Source: Wolbachia endosymbiont (group A) of Longitarsus flavicornis
GTDB taxonomy: Bacteria; Pseudomonadota; Alphaproteobacteria; Rickettsiales; Anaplasmataceae
Assembly (NCBI RefSeq): GCF_963931955.1
Contig: NZ_OZ008337.1
Span: 682,001 to 746,000 of the forward strand
Reading direction: 5' to 3'
Length of the DNA: 64,000 nucleotides
Shown here: piece after piece, positions 1 through 7,578 of the stretch
Layout of the letters: each line of letters begins with the position of its first letter
How positions within the stretch are numbered: position 1 is the stretch's first letter
The notes under the pieces: model-generated
What the model was told of the DNA's origin: nothing
Databases searched by the model: none
The model's input: only the letters and a program-made list of their open reading frames with translations
Translations under genes and position numbers: made by a program

Positions 1-155
1 AAGAAAAAGGCAAGCATAATATGGCCATTGTGGGAGCTGCGATGCGTAAGTTACTCCATATTGTTTTTGGTGTTCTAAGTTCAAAGAAGGCTTTTGATCC
101 AGACCATATCAAAAACTACAGGGCAAAGCTGTTGGAGGAAGGTTTACTTAGCTGA
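1..155 (+). pseudogene. IS110-family transposase, C-terminal fragment (runs off the left edge)
   Basis: Frame 3 is open from the window edge to a TGA at 153-155 and gives about 50 residues. It contains AAMRKLLHIVFGVL and then FDPDH, the end typical of the C-terminal transposase_20 region of IS110-family recombinases. It is not the C-terminus of the intact IS110 transposase just downstream, so it belongs to a different element. The 5' part is outside the window, so I cannot tell whether this gene is intact or only a remnant. The call rests on motif resemblance alone. Confidence 0.65.
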
Positions 156-452
156 TTGTTAAAAAAAATACTTTCAATCTTATATAAAATATTGCCTTAT
201 TTTGTAATTTTCTTGTTGACTAACGAGACGGTTGTAAGTTGGAAATATGATATAAAAGAAGCAAGAAGGAAGGTAGCTCTATAAAAAAATATAGTTATCA
301 AAGGCTTGAGCGACCGTAAGACGGTAGTATTACACATACGTAGATATCAAGGTACTCAAGCCTATCCTTCGAGACGTTTGAATAGTTGTTTGGGACATAC
401 ATATGCACCCGTTTACAATCTTAAATTTTAACTTAAACTCTCGAGGTTCTTT
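156..452 (+). ncRNA. Structured leader upstream of IS110 transposase, candidate bridge RNA region
   Basis: No gene is visible in this gap between two IS110 transposase sequences. It holds a strong nested fold. The 9-bp arm AGGCTTGAG (302-310) pairs perfectly with CTCAAGCCT (355-363), and inside it ACCGT (313-317) pairs with ACGGT (321-325) around a 3-nt loop. IS110-group elements are known to express a structured guide (bridge) RNA from the noncoding end next to the transposase gene. The position and fold fit that, but expression and the guide loops are inferred. I could not fix the ends of the element. Confidence 0.4.
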
Positions 453-1400
453 ATGGTTATATCTTATCAAAATTTTATTGGCATTGATATCGGAAAACTT
501 GAATTTGTTATTGCAGTTAATGAACAAAAAAGTGTTATCAAGTTTGACAATAGTTGTTCTGGCTGGAAACAATTTTATCAAAAATTTTCAAATATCTTAC
601 CCAATTCCATGATAATTTTAGAAGCTACAGGAGGCTATGAGCTTGGCTTATTGTATTTTCTTATTGACAGAAACATTGCTGTGCATCGTGCTAATACTCG
701 TCAAGTTAAAAACTTCATTCTATCTCATGGAACTTTGGCAAAGACTGACAATCTGGATGCAAAAGCGCTTGCCCAATATGGTGCTGAGCGTTGTGGACGT
801 CTGCAGCTATTTACACCTATCTCAAAAGAACAAACCACCTTATTTACACTTTGTCAGCGTCGTGATGATATTACGAAAATGCTTGTTCAAGAAAAAAATA
901 GGCTTAAAACTCCTGGAAATGATTACATTAAGGAAAGTTGTCAACAAACTATTGAATTCCTCAATAATCAGGTAGAAAAGCTTGATCAAGCTATACAAAA
1001 AATAGTCAATGAAAACCCTGAACTGAACCGATACCAGAAGATTCTTGAAACAGTTCCTGGAATAGGTAGAAAAACCTCTCAATGTTTATTGTGCCTTATA
1101 CCGGAACTTGGTTCCTTAAACAAAAGGCAAGTTGCAAGCCTTGCAGGTGTTGCACCTCATCCTAAGGAAAGTGGTAAAGCTATTGGTTACCGAAGGATTA
1201 TAGGTGGAAGAAGTAACGTTCGTTCAAAGCTTTTCACAGCTGCTATGGCTGCTAGAAACTCCAAGTCAGAACTTGCTGCTTTTTATTGTAAGCTTATTGA
1301 TAGTGGTAAAAGAAAGATGGTAGCACTCACTGCACTTATGCGTAAAATTATAGTCATCGCCAATGCCAGACTTAAAGAAGCAATTAATTTGCATGTTTAG
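453..1400 (+). CDS. IS110-family transposase (DEDD recombinase)
   Basis: The 315-residue protein is full length for the family. The N-terminal RuvC-like DEDD domain is complete: D12 in GIDIGK, E57 in LEATGG, and D99 and D102 in KTDNLDAKAL. The middle is predicted helical (about 130-200). The C-terminal transposase_20 domain has VPGIGRKTS and then ASLAGVAPHPKESGK, which includes the conserved serine region. IS110 enzymes recombine without terminal inverted repeats and are guided by an RNA from the element's noncoding end. The frame is uninterrupted, so this copy may be active. It ends in NLHV and differs from the fragment at the left edge. The ATG at 453 follows a weak ribosome-binding site (GAGG). 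Confidence 0.9.
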   Translation: MVISYQNFIGIDIGKLEFVIAVNEQKSVIKFDNSCSGWKQFYQKFSNILPNSMIILEATGGYELGLLYFLIDRNIAVHRANTRQVKNFILSHGTLAKTDNLDAKALAQYGAERCGRLQLFTPISKEQTTLFTLCQRRDDITKMLVQEKNRLKTPGNDYIKESCQQTIEFLNNQVEKLDQAIQKIVNENPELNRYQKILETVPGIGRKTSQCLLCLIPELGSLNKRQVASLAGVAPHPKESGKAIGYRRIIGGRSNVRSKLFTAAMAARNSKSELAAFYCKLIDSGKRKMVALTALMRKIIVIANARLKEAINLHV

Positions 1401-1430
1401 AAATTTACATGGCAATAATTAAAATTAGTT

Positions 1431-1473
1431 AATGAATATGTGCGTCCACACACACTAAAAGCACATATTCATT
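1431..1473. repeat. Perfect 13-bp inverted repeat downstream of IS110
   Basis: AATGAATATGTGC (1431-1443) pairs perfectly with GCACATATTCATT (1461-1473) across a 17-nt loop. No T-run follows, so it is not a classic intrinsic terminator. It lies 30 bp after the IS110 transposase stop and may be part of the element's right end or of the site it entered. The rest of 1401-1600 shows no gene. Confidence 0.55.
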
Positions 1474-1600
1474 GGCTTAAGGTAGTAGCTGTTTGATATA
1501 AATTCTATTCTTATACAACAAAACGGGGTTTTATTGCCCATATGAAGTTGCAAAATTACACAAATAAAAAATTTTAAACATAGTTGATATCTACTTGAAT

Positions 1601-2494
1601 AGACTTCTTTCAAAATTCATGTATGGAGCTCAAAATTGTGAATTGCAGCAATCAAATTAAACCTTAAACCAAAACGTTTTCGTCGGTTTCTATACCTGTC
1701 CGAGATGATTTTAAACCTTTTCAATAAGCCAATTACGTTTTCAACAATTGCCCTTTGGCTCATAAGTGCCCTGTTCTCTTTTTTTTGTTCTTTGCTTAAC
1801 GGATTCTTTTTCATTTTCCTGTGCGGTAATACAACATTTTTGTGTATCTTCTGCATTCCCCTGTAGCCGGCATCAGCTAAGATTTTGGTGTCCGGTAATA
1901 TTGCTACCTTTGATTCTCTAAACATCCGAAAATCGTGTTTTCTACCATTCGAGAAAGATGTGCATATGACTTTTTTACTCTTCTTCTCTGTTACTATTTG
2001 TGTTTTTATAGTATGCCTTTTTTTCTTTCCAGAGTAGAAGGGCTTTTGCTTTTTTTTGGTCTCTCTACTGGCGTTTCAGTTCCGTCTATTACTAAAACTT
2101 CATATTCTACATCACTCTTTAATAGCTCTTTTTTTCCTGGTAATGCAAAATCTGGATGTTTTATTAATATGTCTTCTACCTATCTTATTATTTTAAAACT
2201 GTTACTTTCACTCATGCCATAGCTTTGCCCAATATGAAAATATGTACGATATTCTCTTATATATTCCAGTGCCATAAGTAGCCTGTCTTCTATGCAAAGT
2301 TTACTTTTTCTTCCACTTCTAGCTTTTTTTCTTTTATCCTCCACTTCTAGAATTTCTACCATTCGCTCAAATGTTGCTTTTTTTACCCCTGTTAAACGTC
2401 GAAACTTTTCTCCTTCTAACTTTTCTATTTCCTTATATTTCATGCTTTCAAATACTTCATCTTACACTCCCTCTAACAATTTTGAAAGAAGTCT
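1601..2494 (-). mobile_element. IS5-family insertion sequence, copy 1
   Basis: An 894-bp element bounded by the inverted repeat AGACTTCTTTCAAAATT at the left and its complement AATTTTGAAAGAAGTCT at the right. Three further copies of the same length lie at 9334, 34633 and 46498. The transposase reads on the minus strand. Flanks are GAAT on the left and AGTG on the right, so there is no target duplication here, unlike the 3-bp AAT/ATT seen at copies 2 and 3. The left flank is IS110-side sequence and the right flank is a palindromic repeat. This suggests a rearrangement through the element, or a deletion next to it. Confidence 0.9.
1617..2443 (-). pseudogene. IS5-family transposase, interrupted by a stop and a frame change (copy 1)
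   Basis: An 87-residue N-terminal part (MKYKEIEKLEGEKFRRLTGV, helix-turn-helix-like) ends at a TAG at 2180-2182. The same frame continues after the stop as VEDILIKHPDFALPGKKELL up to a run of eight A on the coding strand (2050-2057). The rest, including GRKHDF, ADAGYRGMQK and RAIVENVIGLLKR, is in the -1 frame. A_AAA_AAA is a classic slippery heptamer, so the frame change may be programmed, as is known for some IS5-type elements. The TAG lies about 120 nt before it and would block that product. ORF-B-type residues match a DDE_Tnp_4 transposase C-terminus. A full product would be about 275 residues. Confidence 0.8.
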
Positions 2495-2795
2495 AGTGTC
2501 ATCCCAGTACCTTCTCCTGTCATCCGAGTAGCCTCCTTTTTTTGTCATCCCAGTGCCCTGACTACTTGGATCCAGTTTCACCTTATGATGGTGTCATTCC
2601 AGTCTGGAATCCAGTTTTCCATACAATCTCACCGAAAACGTTGTAACCACTTTCTATGCTAGTTTGCTTGCTCACAAGCAAATTTTCCTGGATCCCAGAC
2701 TGGGATGACAGGGGAAGGAGGCTACTTGCATGACACCATCTGCAGCCCTGCAAATTGTAATGTTCGTACAGTTGTGGCGGTATAACGTAGAAAAA
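2495..2795. repeat. Palindromic repeat cluster 1
   Basis: This gap between IS5 copy 1 and purK has no gene. It is built of short inverted repeats of the TGTCATCCCAGT / ACTGGGATGACA type, plus the sequence AATGTTCGTACAGTTGTG near 2760 that recurs in other clusters of this window. A perfect hairpin, TTTGCTTG (2663-2670) with CAAGCAAA (2675-2682), sits in the middle. Such palindromes are known from Wolbachia and resemble in behaviour the Rickettsia palindromic elements. Confidence 0.75.
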
Positions 2796-2798
2796 CTG

Positions 2799-3863
2799 TT
2801 AACTTAAATCTATATTGATATGTCCCATTTTACGCTTATCCCTAACCTCTTTTTTCCCATATATGGTTAAACTAGCTTTTTCGTTGCTCAAATACTTATG
2901 AGAATCATATATATCATTACCTATTATATTTTTCGTCATACAAGGAAAGCGTAATACTACTTCCTGCATAGGTAGCCCGCATATTATCCTAACTAGCTGT
3001 TCAAATTGACTAACGTTACATACATCCAAGCTCCAGTGGCAAGAATTGTGAGGTCTTGGAGCTAGTTCATTAACTAACAATTCGTTATCCTTAGTAACAA
3101 AAAATTCAATAGCCAGAATTCCTATTACATCAAGCGCATTTGCTATTTTCTTTGCAGTTCGTTGTACCTCTTGAGTTAATTTGCTATCTATTTTAGCTGG
3201 CACTGTTGAAGTATCAAGTATTCCATCAACGTGGTAATTTTCTGCTATAGGAAAAAAAGCTACTTTACCGTTTTTATCTCTTGCAACGACTATTGAAACC
3301 TCTTTCAGTAAATCAACACTTGCTTCAAGAATGTACTCTGTATTCCAATCAAAGGAAGCAAATTGCTTCACTTCAGAATCATTCTCAAGCACATATTGCC
3401 CTTTTCCATCATAACCCATTTCTGTTGTTTTCAGCCTTGTTGGATAGCCAAAAGCTCTACTGCTTTTCAGTAGCTCATTATAATTTTGTATACTTTTGTA
3501 TTCAGCAGTTTTTATACTCAAGCTTCTAATGAAATCTTTCTCTCTAAGCCTATTTTGCGCAATGTGTAACGCTTTTTTACCCGGATAAAAATTTACATCG
3601 ATATCAATTGCACTACATGGAATATTTTCAGACTCAATAGTGACCAAATCCACACTCTGTGCAAAAGATTCAAGCGCTTTCTTATCAGAGAAATCTGCTA
3701 TTGTGAAATCATCAGCAACAGAGCAAGCTGGATCGTCTTTAGCACTGGCAAAAACATGTGTTTTTTGTCCAAGTTTTGTTGCAGCGATAGCAGTCATTTT
3801 ACCTAATTGTCCACCACCTATTATTCCTATTACTTTTTTGCTCAGCGCATCTGGTTCATTCAT
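2799..3863 (-). CDS. purK: 5-(carboxyamino)imidazole ribonucleotide synthase
   Basis: PurK uses ATP and bicarbonate to carboxylate aminoimidazole ribonucleotide to N5-CAIR in de novo purine synthesis. The 354-residue protein has the N-terminal dinucleotide-like loop GIIGGGQLGKM (about 13-23), the ATP-grasp glycine loop MGYDGKGQ (149-156) and the C-terminal NELAPRPHNS metal/ATP site. Length is normal. PurE, its partner, is not in this window. It stands alone and is divergent from apaG across about 100 bp. De novo purine synthesis is retained in Wolbachia, which fits. Confidence 0.95.
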   Translation of the reverse strand: MNEPDALSKKVIGIIGGGQLGKMTAIAATKLGQKTHVFASAKDDPACSVADDFTIADFSDKKALESFAQSVDLVTIESENIPCSAIDIDVNFYPGKKALHIAQNRLREKDFIRSLSIKTAEYKSIQNYNELLKSSRAFGYPTRLKTTEMGYDGKGQYVLENDSEVKQFASFDWNTEYILEASVDLLKEVSIVVARDKNGKVAFFPIAENYHVDGILDTSTVPAKIDSKLTQEVQRTAKKIANALDVIGILAIEFFVTKDNELLVNELAPRPHNSCHWSLDVCNVSQFEQLVRIICGLPMQEVVLRFPCMTKNIIGNDIYDSHKYLSNEKASLTIYGKKEVRDKRKMGHINIDLS

Positions 3864-3896
3864 ACTATAAATTGATATTTCCTAATTAAAGTATAC

Positions 3897-3925
3897 TTGA
3901 AAAATCTATGAAAAAAGTATATAAT
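3897..3925 (+). promoter_or_regulatory. Sigma-70 promoter for apaG
   Basis: TTGAAA (3897-3902) and a perfect TATAAT (3920-3925) are separated by 17 bp. Transcription would begin near 3932, downstream of the ATG at 3930. That argues for translation from the ATG at 3960. Confidence 0.65.
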
Positions 3926-3959
3926 TAGAATGTTATCTTTTTATCATGAATATTCTATA

Positions 3960-4364
3960 ATGATTCTAGAATACACACTAACTACCAACTTTGTTGAAGT
4001 TACAGTTTTACCAATTTATATTGAAGAGCAATCCATTCCTTATGAAAATTGCTATGTATGGATGTATAACGTTAAGATAAAAAACAAAAGTCAATCAACT
4101 ATTCAATTGTTAAGTCGTCATTGGCAAATAATAGATTATAAGGGAAAAGTAAATGAAATTGCCGGAGTTGGTGTTATCGGAGAACAACCTGTGATAAAAT
4201 CTGGAGAGGTATTCAAATACACAAGTGGAACATACTTAAATGCACCGTCAGGAATAATGCAGGGTAAGTATGAATTTCTGAATGAAGAGAGCATAAAAAT
4301 TTTTGAGGTTATGATACCACCCTTTTCTTTGGATAGTCCATACGTCAAAACTAGACCCCATTAA
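3960..4364 (+). CDS. apaG: ApaG family protein
   Basis: The 134-residue protein is a single ApaG domain, an immunoglobulin-like beta sandwich. Family hallmarks are visible: [20 protein letters not shown], then [15 protein letters not shown] and [20 protein letters not shown]. ApaG was linked to Co2+/Mg2+ efflux phenotypes in enterobacteria; its biochemical role is unsettled. An earlier ATG at 3930 would add ten residues, but it precedes the predicted transcription start, so I chose 3960. It is a single-gene unit, divergent from purK. Confidence 0.9.
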   Translation: MILEYTLTTNFVEVTVLPIYIEEQSIPYENCYVWMYNVKIKNKSQSTIQLLSRHWQIIDYKGKVNEIAGVGVIGEQPVIKSGEVFKYTSGTYLNAPSGIMQGKYEFLNEESIKIFEVMIPPFSLDSPYVKTRPH

Positions 4365-4486
4365 CTATCAAAATAGTTTATTTGTAACCAGACTGCATTC
4401 TGTGATTTTTAGCAAAACATGATCTTTCATTTGAGCTTTCTTCAATTTAAAATAAATACAGAAACTAGCTATCTTCAAAAATATGG

Positions 4487-4515
4487 TTGAATAATTGTTA
4501 ATAATAGTGTATAAT
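4487..4515 (+). promoter_or_regulatory. Sigma-70 promoter for the Rpn-type nuclease gene
   Basis: TTGAAT (4487-4492), 17-bp spacer, TATAAT (4510-4515). The expected start near 4522 leaves about 20 nt of leader before the ATG at 4542. Confidence 0.6.
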
Positions 4516-4541
4516 TATTAATATTTTCAAGCATTTTTGCC

Positions 4542-5483
4542 ATGGCTCTTTCAAAATTTCTCGATCCTCGCAATGATTTGTGTTTCAAAAAAATCTTTGG
4601 AACGGAAAAAAATAAGAATATCCTGATCCACTTTTTGAATGATATTTTAGGGTTTACTGAGATAAATGCAATACAAGAAGTTGAGTTTCTTAGCACTATT
4701 ATGGACCCCGAAGTTGCCTCTGATAAACAAAGTATTGTTGATGTTCTCTGCAAGGATTCTCACGGAAATAGATATATAGCAGAAATGCAGCTCGCTAGAG
4801 ACAAGGGCTTTGAAAAGCGCGCACAACTCTATGCTGCTAAAGCCTACTCAAGACAATTAGATAAATCTGGCAACTACATTGATTTAAAGAAAGTCTTCTT
4901 TATTGCTATATCAAATTGTAACTTACTTCCTGAAGAAGTTGATTATATTTCTACTCACAATATACGTGATATAAAAACTAACGGCCATTACTTAAAAGAT
5001 TTTCAGTTTGTCTTTATTGAGTTGCCTAAATTCGCAAAAAATAAAGTAGAGCAGTTAGAAAGTATAGTAGAAAGGTGGTGTTTCTTTTTTAAATACGCAG
5101 AAGAAACAACAGAAGAAGACTTAAAAGAGATAGCAGAAAAAGCGCCAATAATAAAGCTAGCATATGATGAATTAGACAAGTTTCGTTGGAACGAAAAAGA
5201 TTTAGTAGCCTATGAAGAAAGGATAATGGATCTACGCAAAGAAGAAGCTATTCTTGAATACAGACTTGATCTTGCTGAAGAGAAAGGTATACAAAAAGGT
5301 ATAGAGAAAGGGAAAATTGAAGGGAAAATTGAAGGGAAAATTGAAGGGAAAATTGAAGGGAAAATTGAAGGGAAAATTGAAGTCGCAAAAGCAATGCTGG
5401 CTAATAATGTTGATGTCAACACTATTGTTAAGTTTACTGGCCTTTCTATTAGTGAGATTGAAGAATTAAGTGGAAATCTGTGA
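4542..5483 (+). CDS. Rpn-family PD-(D/E)XK nuclease/putative transposase
   Basis: The 313-residue protein starts with FLDPRNDLCFKKIFGTEKNK, the signature of the PDDEXK_2 (Rpn/YhgA-like) family. The core SIVDVLCKDSHGNRYIAEMQ carries the Asp and the ExQ of the PD-(D/E)XK nuclease fold. Rpn proteins in E. coli promote RecA-independent recombination and cut DNA. They were once called transposases, but the genes do not move by classical transposition. After a charged helix (about 225-255) comes a run of six GKIE units (5310-5381), then a short helical tail. Wolbachia genomes often hold many paralogues. The gene is intact with a good promoter. Confidence 0.88.
   Translation: MALSKFLDPRNDLCFKKIFGTEKNKNILIHFLNDILGFTEINAIQEVEFLSTIMDPEVASDKQSIVDVLCKDSHGNRYIAEMQLARDKGFEKRAQLYAAKAYSRQLDKSGNYIDLKKVFFIAISNCNLLPEEVDYISTHNIRDIKTNGHYLKDFQFVFIELPKFAKNKVEQLESIVERWCFFFKYAEETTEEDLKEIAEKAPIIKLAYDELDKFRWNEKDLVAYEERIMDLRKEEAILEYRLDLAEEKGIQKGIEKGKIEGKIEGKIEGKIEGKIEGKIEVAKAMLANNVDVNTIVKFTGLSISEIEELSGNL
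5310..5381 (+). repeat. 12-bp tandem repeat, six copies, inside the Rpn-type gene
   Basis: GGGAAAATTGAA is repeated six times without a mismatch and encodes (GKIE)6. Because 12 is a multiple of three, gain or loss of units keeps the frame, so this is a length-variable site. Confidence 0.95.
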
Positions 5484-5493
5484 ACGGTTACGT

Positions 5494-7092
5494 TTATTTT
5501 TTATCCTTATCATCAAGTGTAAATAAGGTTATTGTAGAGATTAAGCCTATTATAACTATCATTAAAGAAAATGGGGCAGCTTCTCTATAGCGCTCATCGC
5601 TTACAAGTTCATATATTCTAGTTGATATTGTTTCAAAATTGAATGGTCTTATAATGAGTGTTGCTGTGAGCTCCTTGATAGTATCCATAAATACGAGCAA
5701 AAATCCCGATAATATACTCTTCTTGATGAGAGGGATATGAACATTCAAACATGTGGAAATAGGTCCGTGACCCATGGTATATGCAGTCCACTCAATTTCA
5801 TTTGGTGTTTTTTTGAGCCCTGACTCTACCGCCTTGAAAGATATAGCAAAAAAACGAAATAAATATGAGTAAATTAAAGCACCGATAGTTCCTACTAAGC
5901 TAATTTCCACAACATATTGAGTAATGAAAGAGGATATTCTGCTTAAAAATATTATTATACTAATTGCGATAATTGCATTTGGAATTGCGTAGCCTAAAGA
6001 AATGAGACGCGCTATATTGTTGATTACCTTATTTTTATGCGCCGTATATCCAATCATTATTGCAATGCTAATTGAGATTAATGCGGTGATAAATGATAAA
6101 CTAATGCTATTTGCTATTATGTTATAGAATCTTGCTTCGTATATGAAAAACCCCTTCTCTATGCTCCAATATATAAGTGGAATCATTGGTAAAGCAAAAC
6201 CTATCAATATTGGTAATGCACACATAATATAAGTGCAAATCAACGGCATAGCGCCACTTATACTCCGTTTGTTGTGATAATCCGAATTGGTATTGATTGA
6301 AGAGTAAGATATTCCTTTTTTTTGTAGTTTTTTTTCGATAGCTATTAGTATCACAACGAAAATTAATTCTGCAACTGCTAAAACAGTAGTTGAATATTTG
6401 TCATGCAGTAAAAACCAGGTGCGATATATTCCTGTCGTAAAAGTATCGATAGCAAGAAACTGTGGTGTGCCGAAATCTGTAATTACTTCCATTAGTACCA
6501 AAGACAACCCAGCTATAATTGATGGGCGTATGGAGGGTATGATGACAGAAAACAGGCTCTTCAATGAGGAGAACCCAAGTGTTGATGCAATAGTGACTGA
6601 GTTACTAACATTCTTTAGACTTGAGCGAACTAACATATAAACGTATGGATATAGGCTGAATCCCATTACTAATATTCCACCACCTAGGGATTTTATTTCA
6701 GGAAACCAATAGTCACCTTTGCTCCAATCTAAAATGTCTCTTAATAAGCTCTGCACCGGACCTGAAAACTCTAGCGTATTTACATAGACGAACGCTACTA
6801 TATATCCAGGAATCGATATCGGAAAGAACAAAGCAATCTCAAAAATTTTACTTCCAGGAAATGAAAAAAATGTGGTAAGCCAAGCTGGAATTACTCCAAA
6901 TATGAAGGATATCCCCCCCACTCCTATCATCAAAATTAACGTACTCAGTATATATTCAGGGAAAAGTGTACTGATTACCCATCCGGAATTTGCTGTATCT
7001 GTAAATAGAATTGATATTAATGATAATATTGGACAGACGAATAATATACTTACTAGAAATAAGAATATATTTTTAAATACTCTTAAAAACAT
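5494..7092 (-). CDS. Iron(III)-type ABC transporter permease (FbpB/SfuB-like)
   Basis: The 532-residue inner membrane protein has two binding-protein-dependent permease domains in tandem, each with about six transmembrane helices, as in ferric iron permeases FbpB/SfuB/AfuB. The first EAA-type loop is near residues 165-215 (STLGFSSLKSLFSVIIPSIR) and the second near 435-470 (YTMGHGPISTCLNVHIPLIK). It would work with a periplasmic Fe3+-binding protein and an ATPase, neither of which is adjacent. The start at 7092 gives a normal first membrane segment. Substrate is inferred from family resemblance. It converges with the Rpn-type gene, 10 bp apart. Confidence 0.88.
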   Translation of the reverse strand: MFLRVFKNIFLFLVSILFVCPILSLISILFTDTANSGWVISTLFPEYILSTLILMIGVGGISFIFGVIPAWLTTFFSFPGSKIFEIALFFPISIPGYIVAFVYVNTLEFSGPVQSLLRDILDWSKGDYWFPEIKSLGGGILVMGFSLYPYVYMLVRSSLKNVSNSVTIASTLGFSSLKSLFSVIIPSIRPSIIAGLSLVLMEVITDFGTPQFLAIDTFTTGIYRTWFLLHDKYSTTVLAVAELIFVVILIAIEKKLQKKGISYSSINTNSDYHNKRSISGAMPLICTYIMCALPILIGFALPMIPLIYWSIEKGFFIYEARFYNIIANSISLSFITALISISIAIMIGYTAHKNKVINNIARLISLGYAIPNAIIAISIIIFLSRISSFITQYVVEISLVGTIGALIYSYLFRFFAISFKAVESGLKKTPNEIEWTAYTMGHGPISTCLNVHIPLIKKSILSGFLLVFMDTIKELTATLIIRPFNFETISTRIYELVSDERYREAAPFSLMIVIIGLISTITLFTLDDKDKK

Positions 7093-7578
7093 TAATTTGA
7101 ATCTATATTTTATATTAAAATGTTATATGTAAAAACTGAAGATATCCAGTAATTATAGCTAACCCAAGAAAGGTTTCCCTACGTCATACCGCCCACAACT
7201 GTACGAACATTCGTTTGTGAAAGCAGTGTGTATAGCAGGTTTTGCCTCAAACACAAAGGCAGTGCCCAGACTACTTGGATCCAGAAAAATTGATTGTAAA
7301 CAAACAACTATACAACATTTTCAATAAAATTACAAAAAAGCTGGATCCCAGTGTCAAGCACTGGGATGACAAAAAAAGGAGCACTGGGATGACATCCTCC
7401 CTTGTGGAAATTGCTCTCAAATCACAATGTTCGTACAGCTATGCGCGGTATAGATTCCGCTAACGAGTAGCGGAATGACGGTTTTTCAAATTGTAGAGCC
7501 ACTTTAGCTATAACAGCCGTACTATTGAATATCTTTATAATTTTGTATATCATGTTTTTAGTTGATAAGTGAATAATC
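7093..7578. repeat. Intergenic region with palindromic repeat cluster 2
   Basis: No gene is seen in these 486 bases. From about 7180 to 7490 it holds palindromic units: an inverted copy of the ACTGTACGAACATT module (about 7198-7212), the perfect palindrome CCCAGTGTCAAGCACTGGG (about 7347-7365), then the module TTGCTCTCAAATCACAATG near 7410-7430. A second palindrome type, ATTCCGC..GCGGAAT, ends the cluster at about 7455-7478. The last 90 bases before trhO are AT-rich leader. Confidence 0.75.

Noticed and set aside
216..251. Promoter TTGACT with TATGAT before the IS110 gene
   Set aside because: The spacing is 24 bp, too long for a standard sigma-70 promoter.
1935..2222. 95-residue frame on the plus strand of each IS5 copy
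   Set aside because: It is antisense to the transposase middle region, whose minus-strand sense matches the IS5 family.
7242..7463. 73-residue frame
   Set aside because: Repeat-derived, without a ribosome-binding site or family resemblance.
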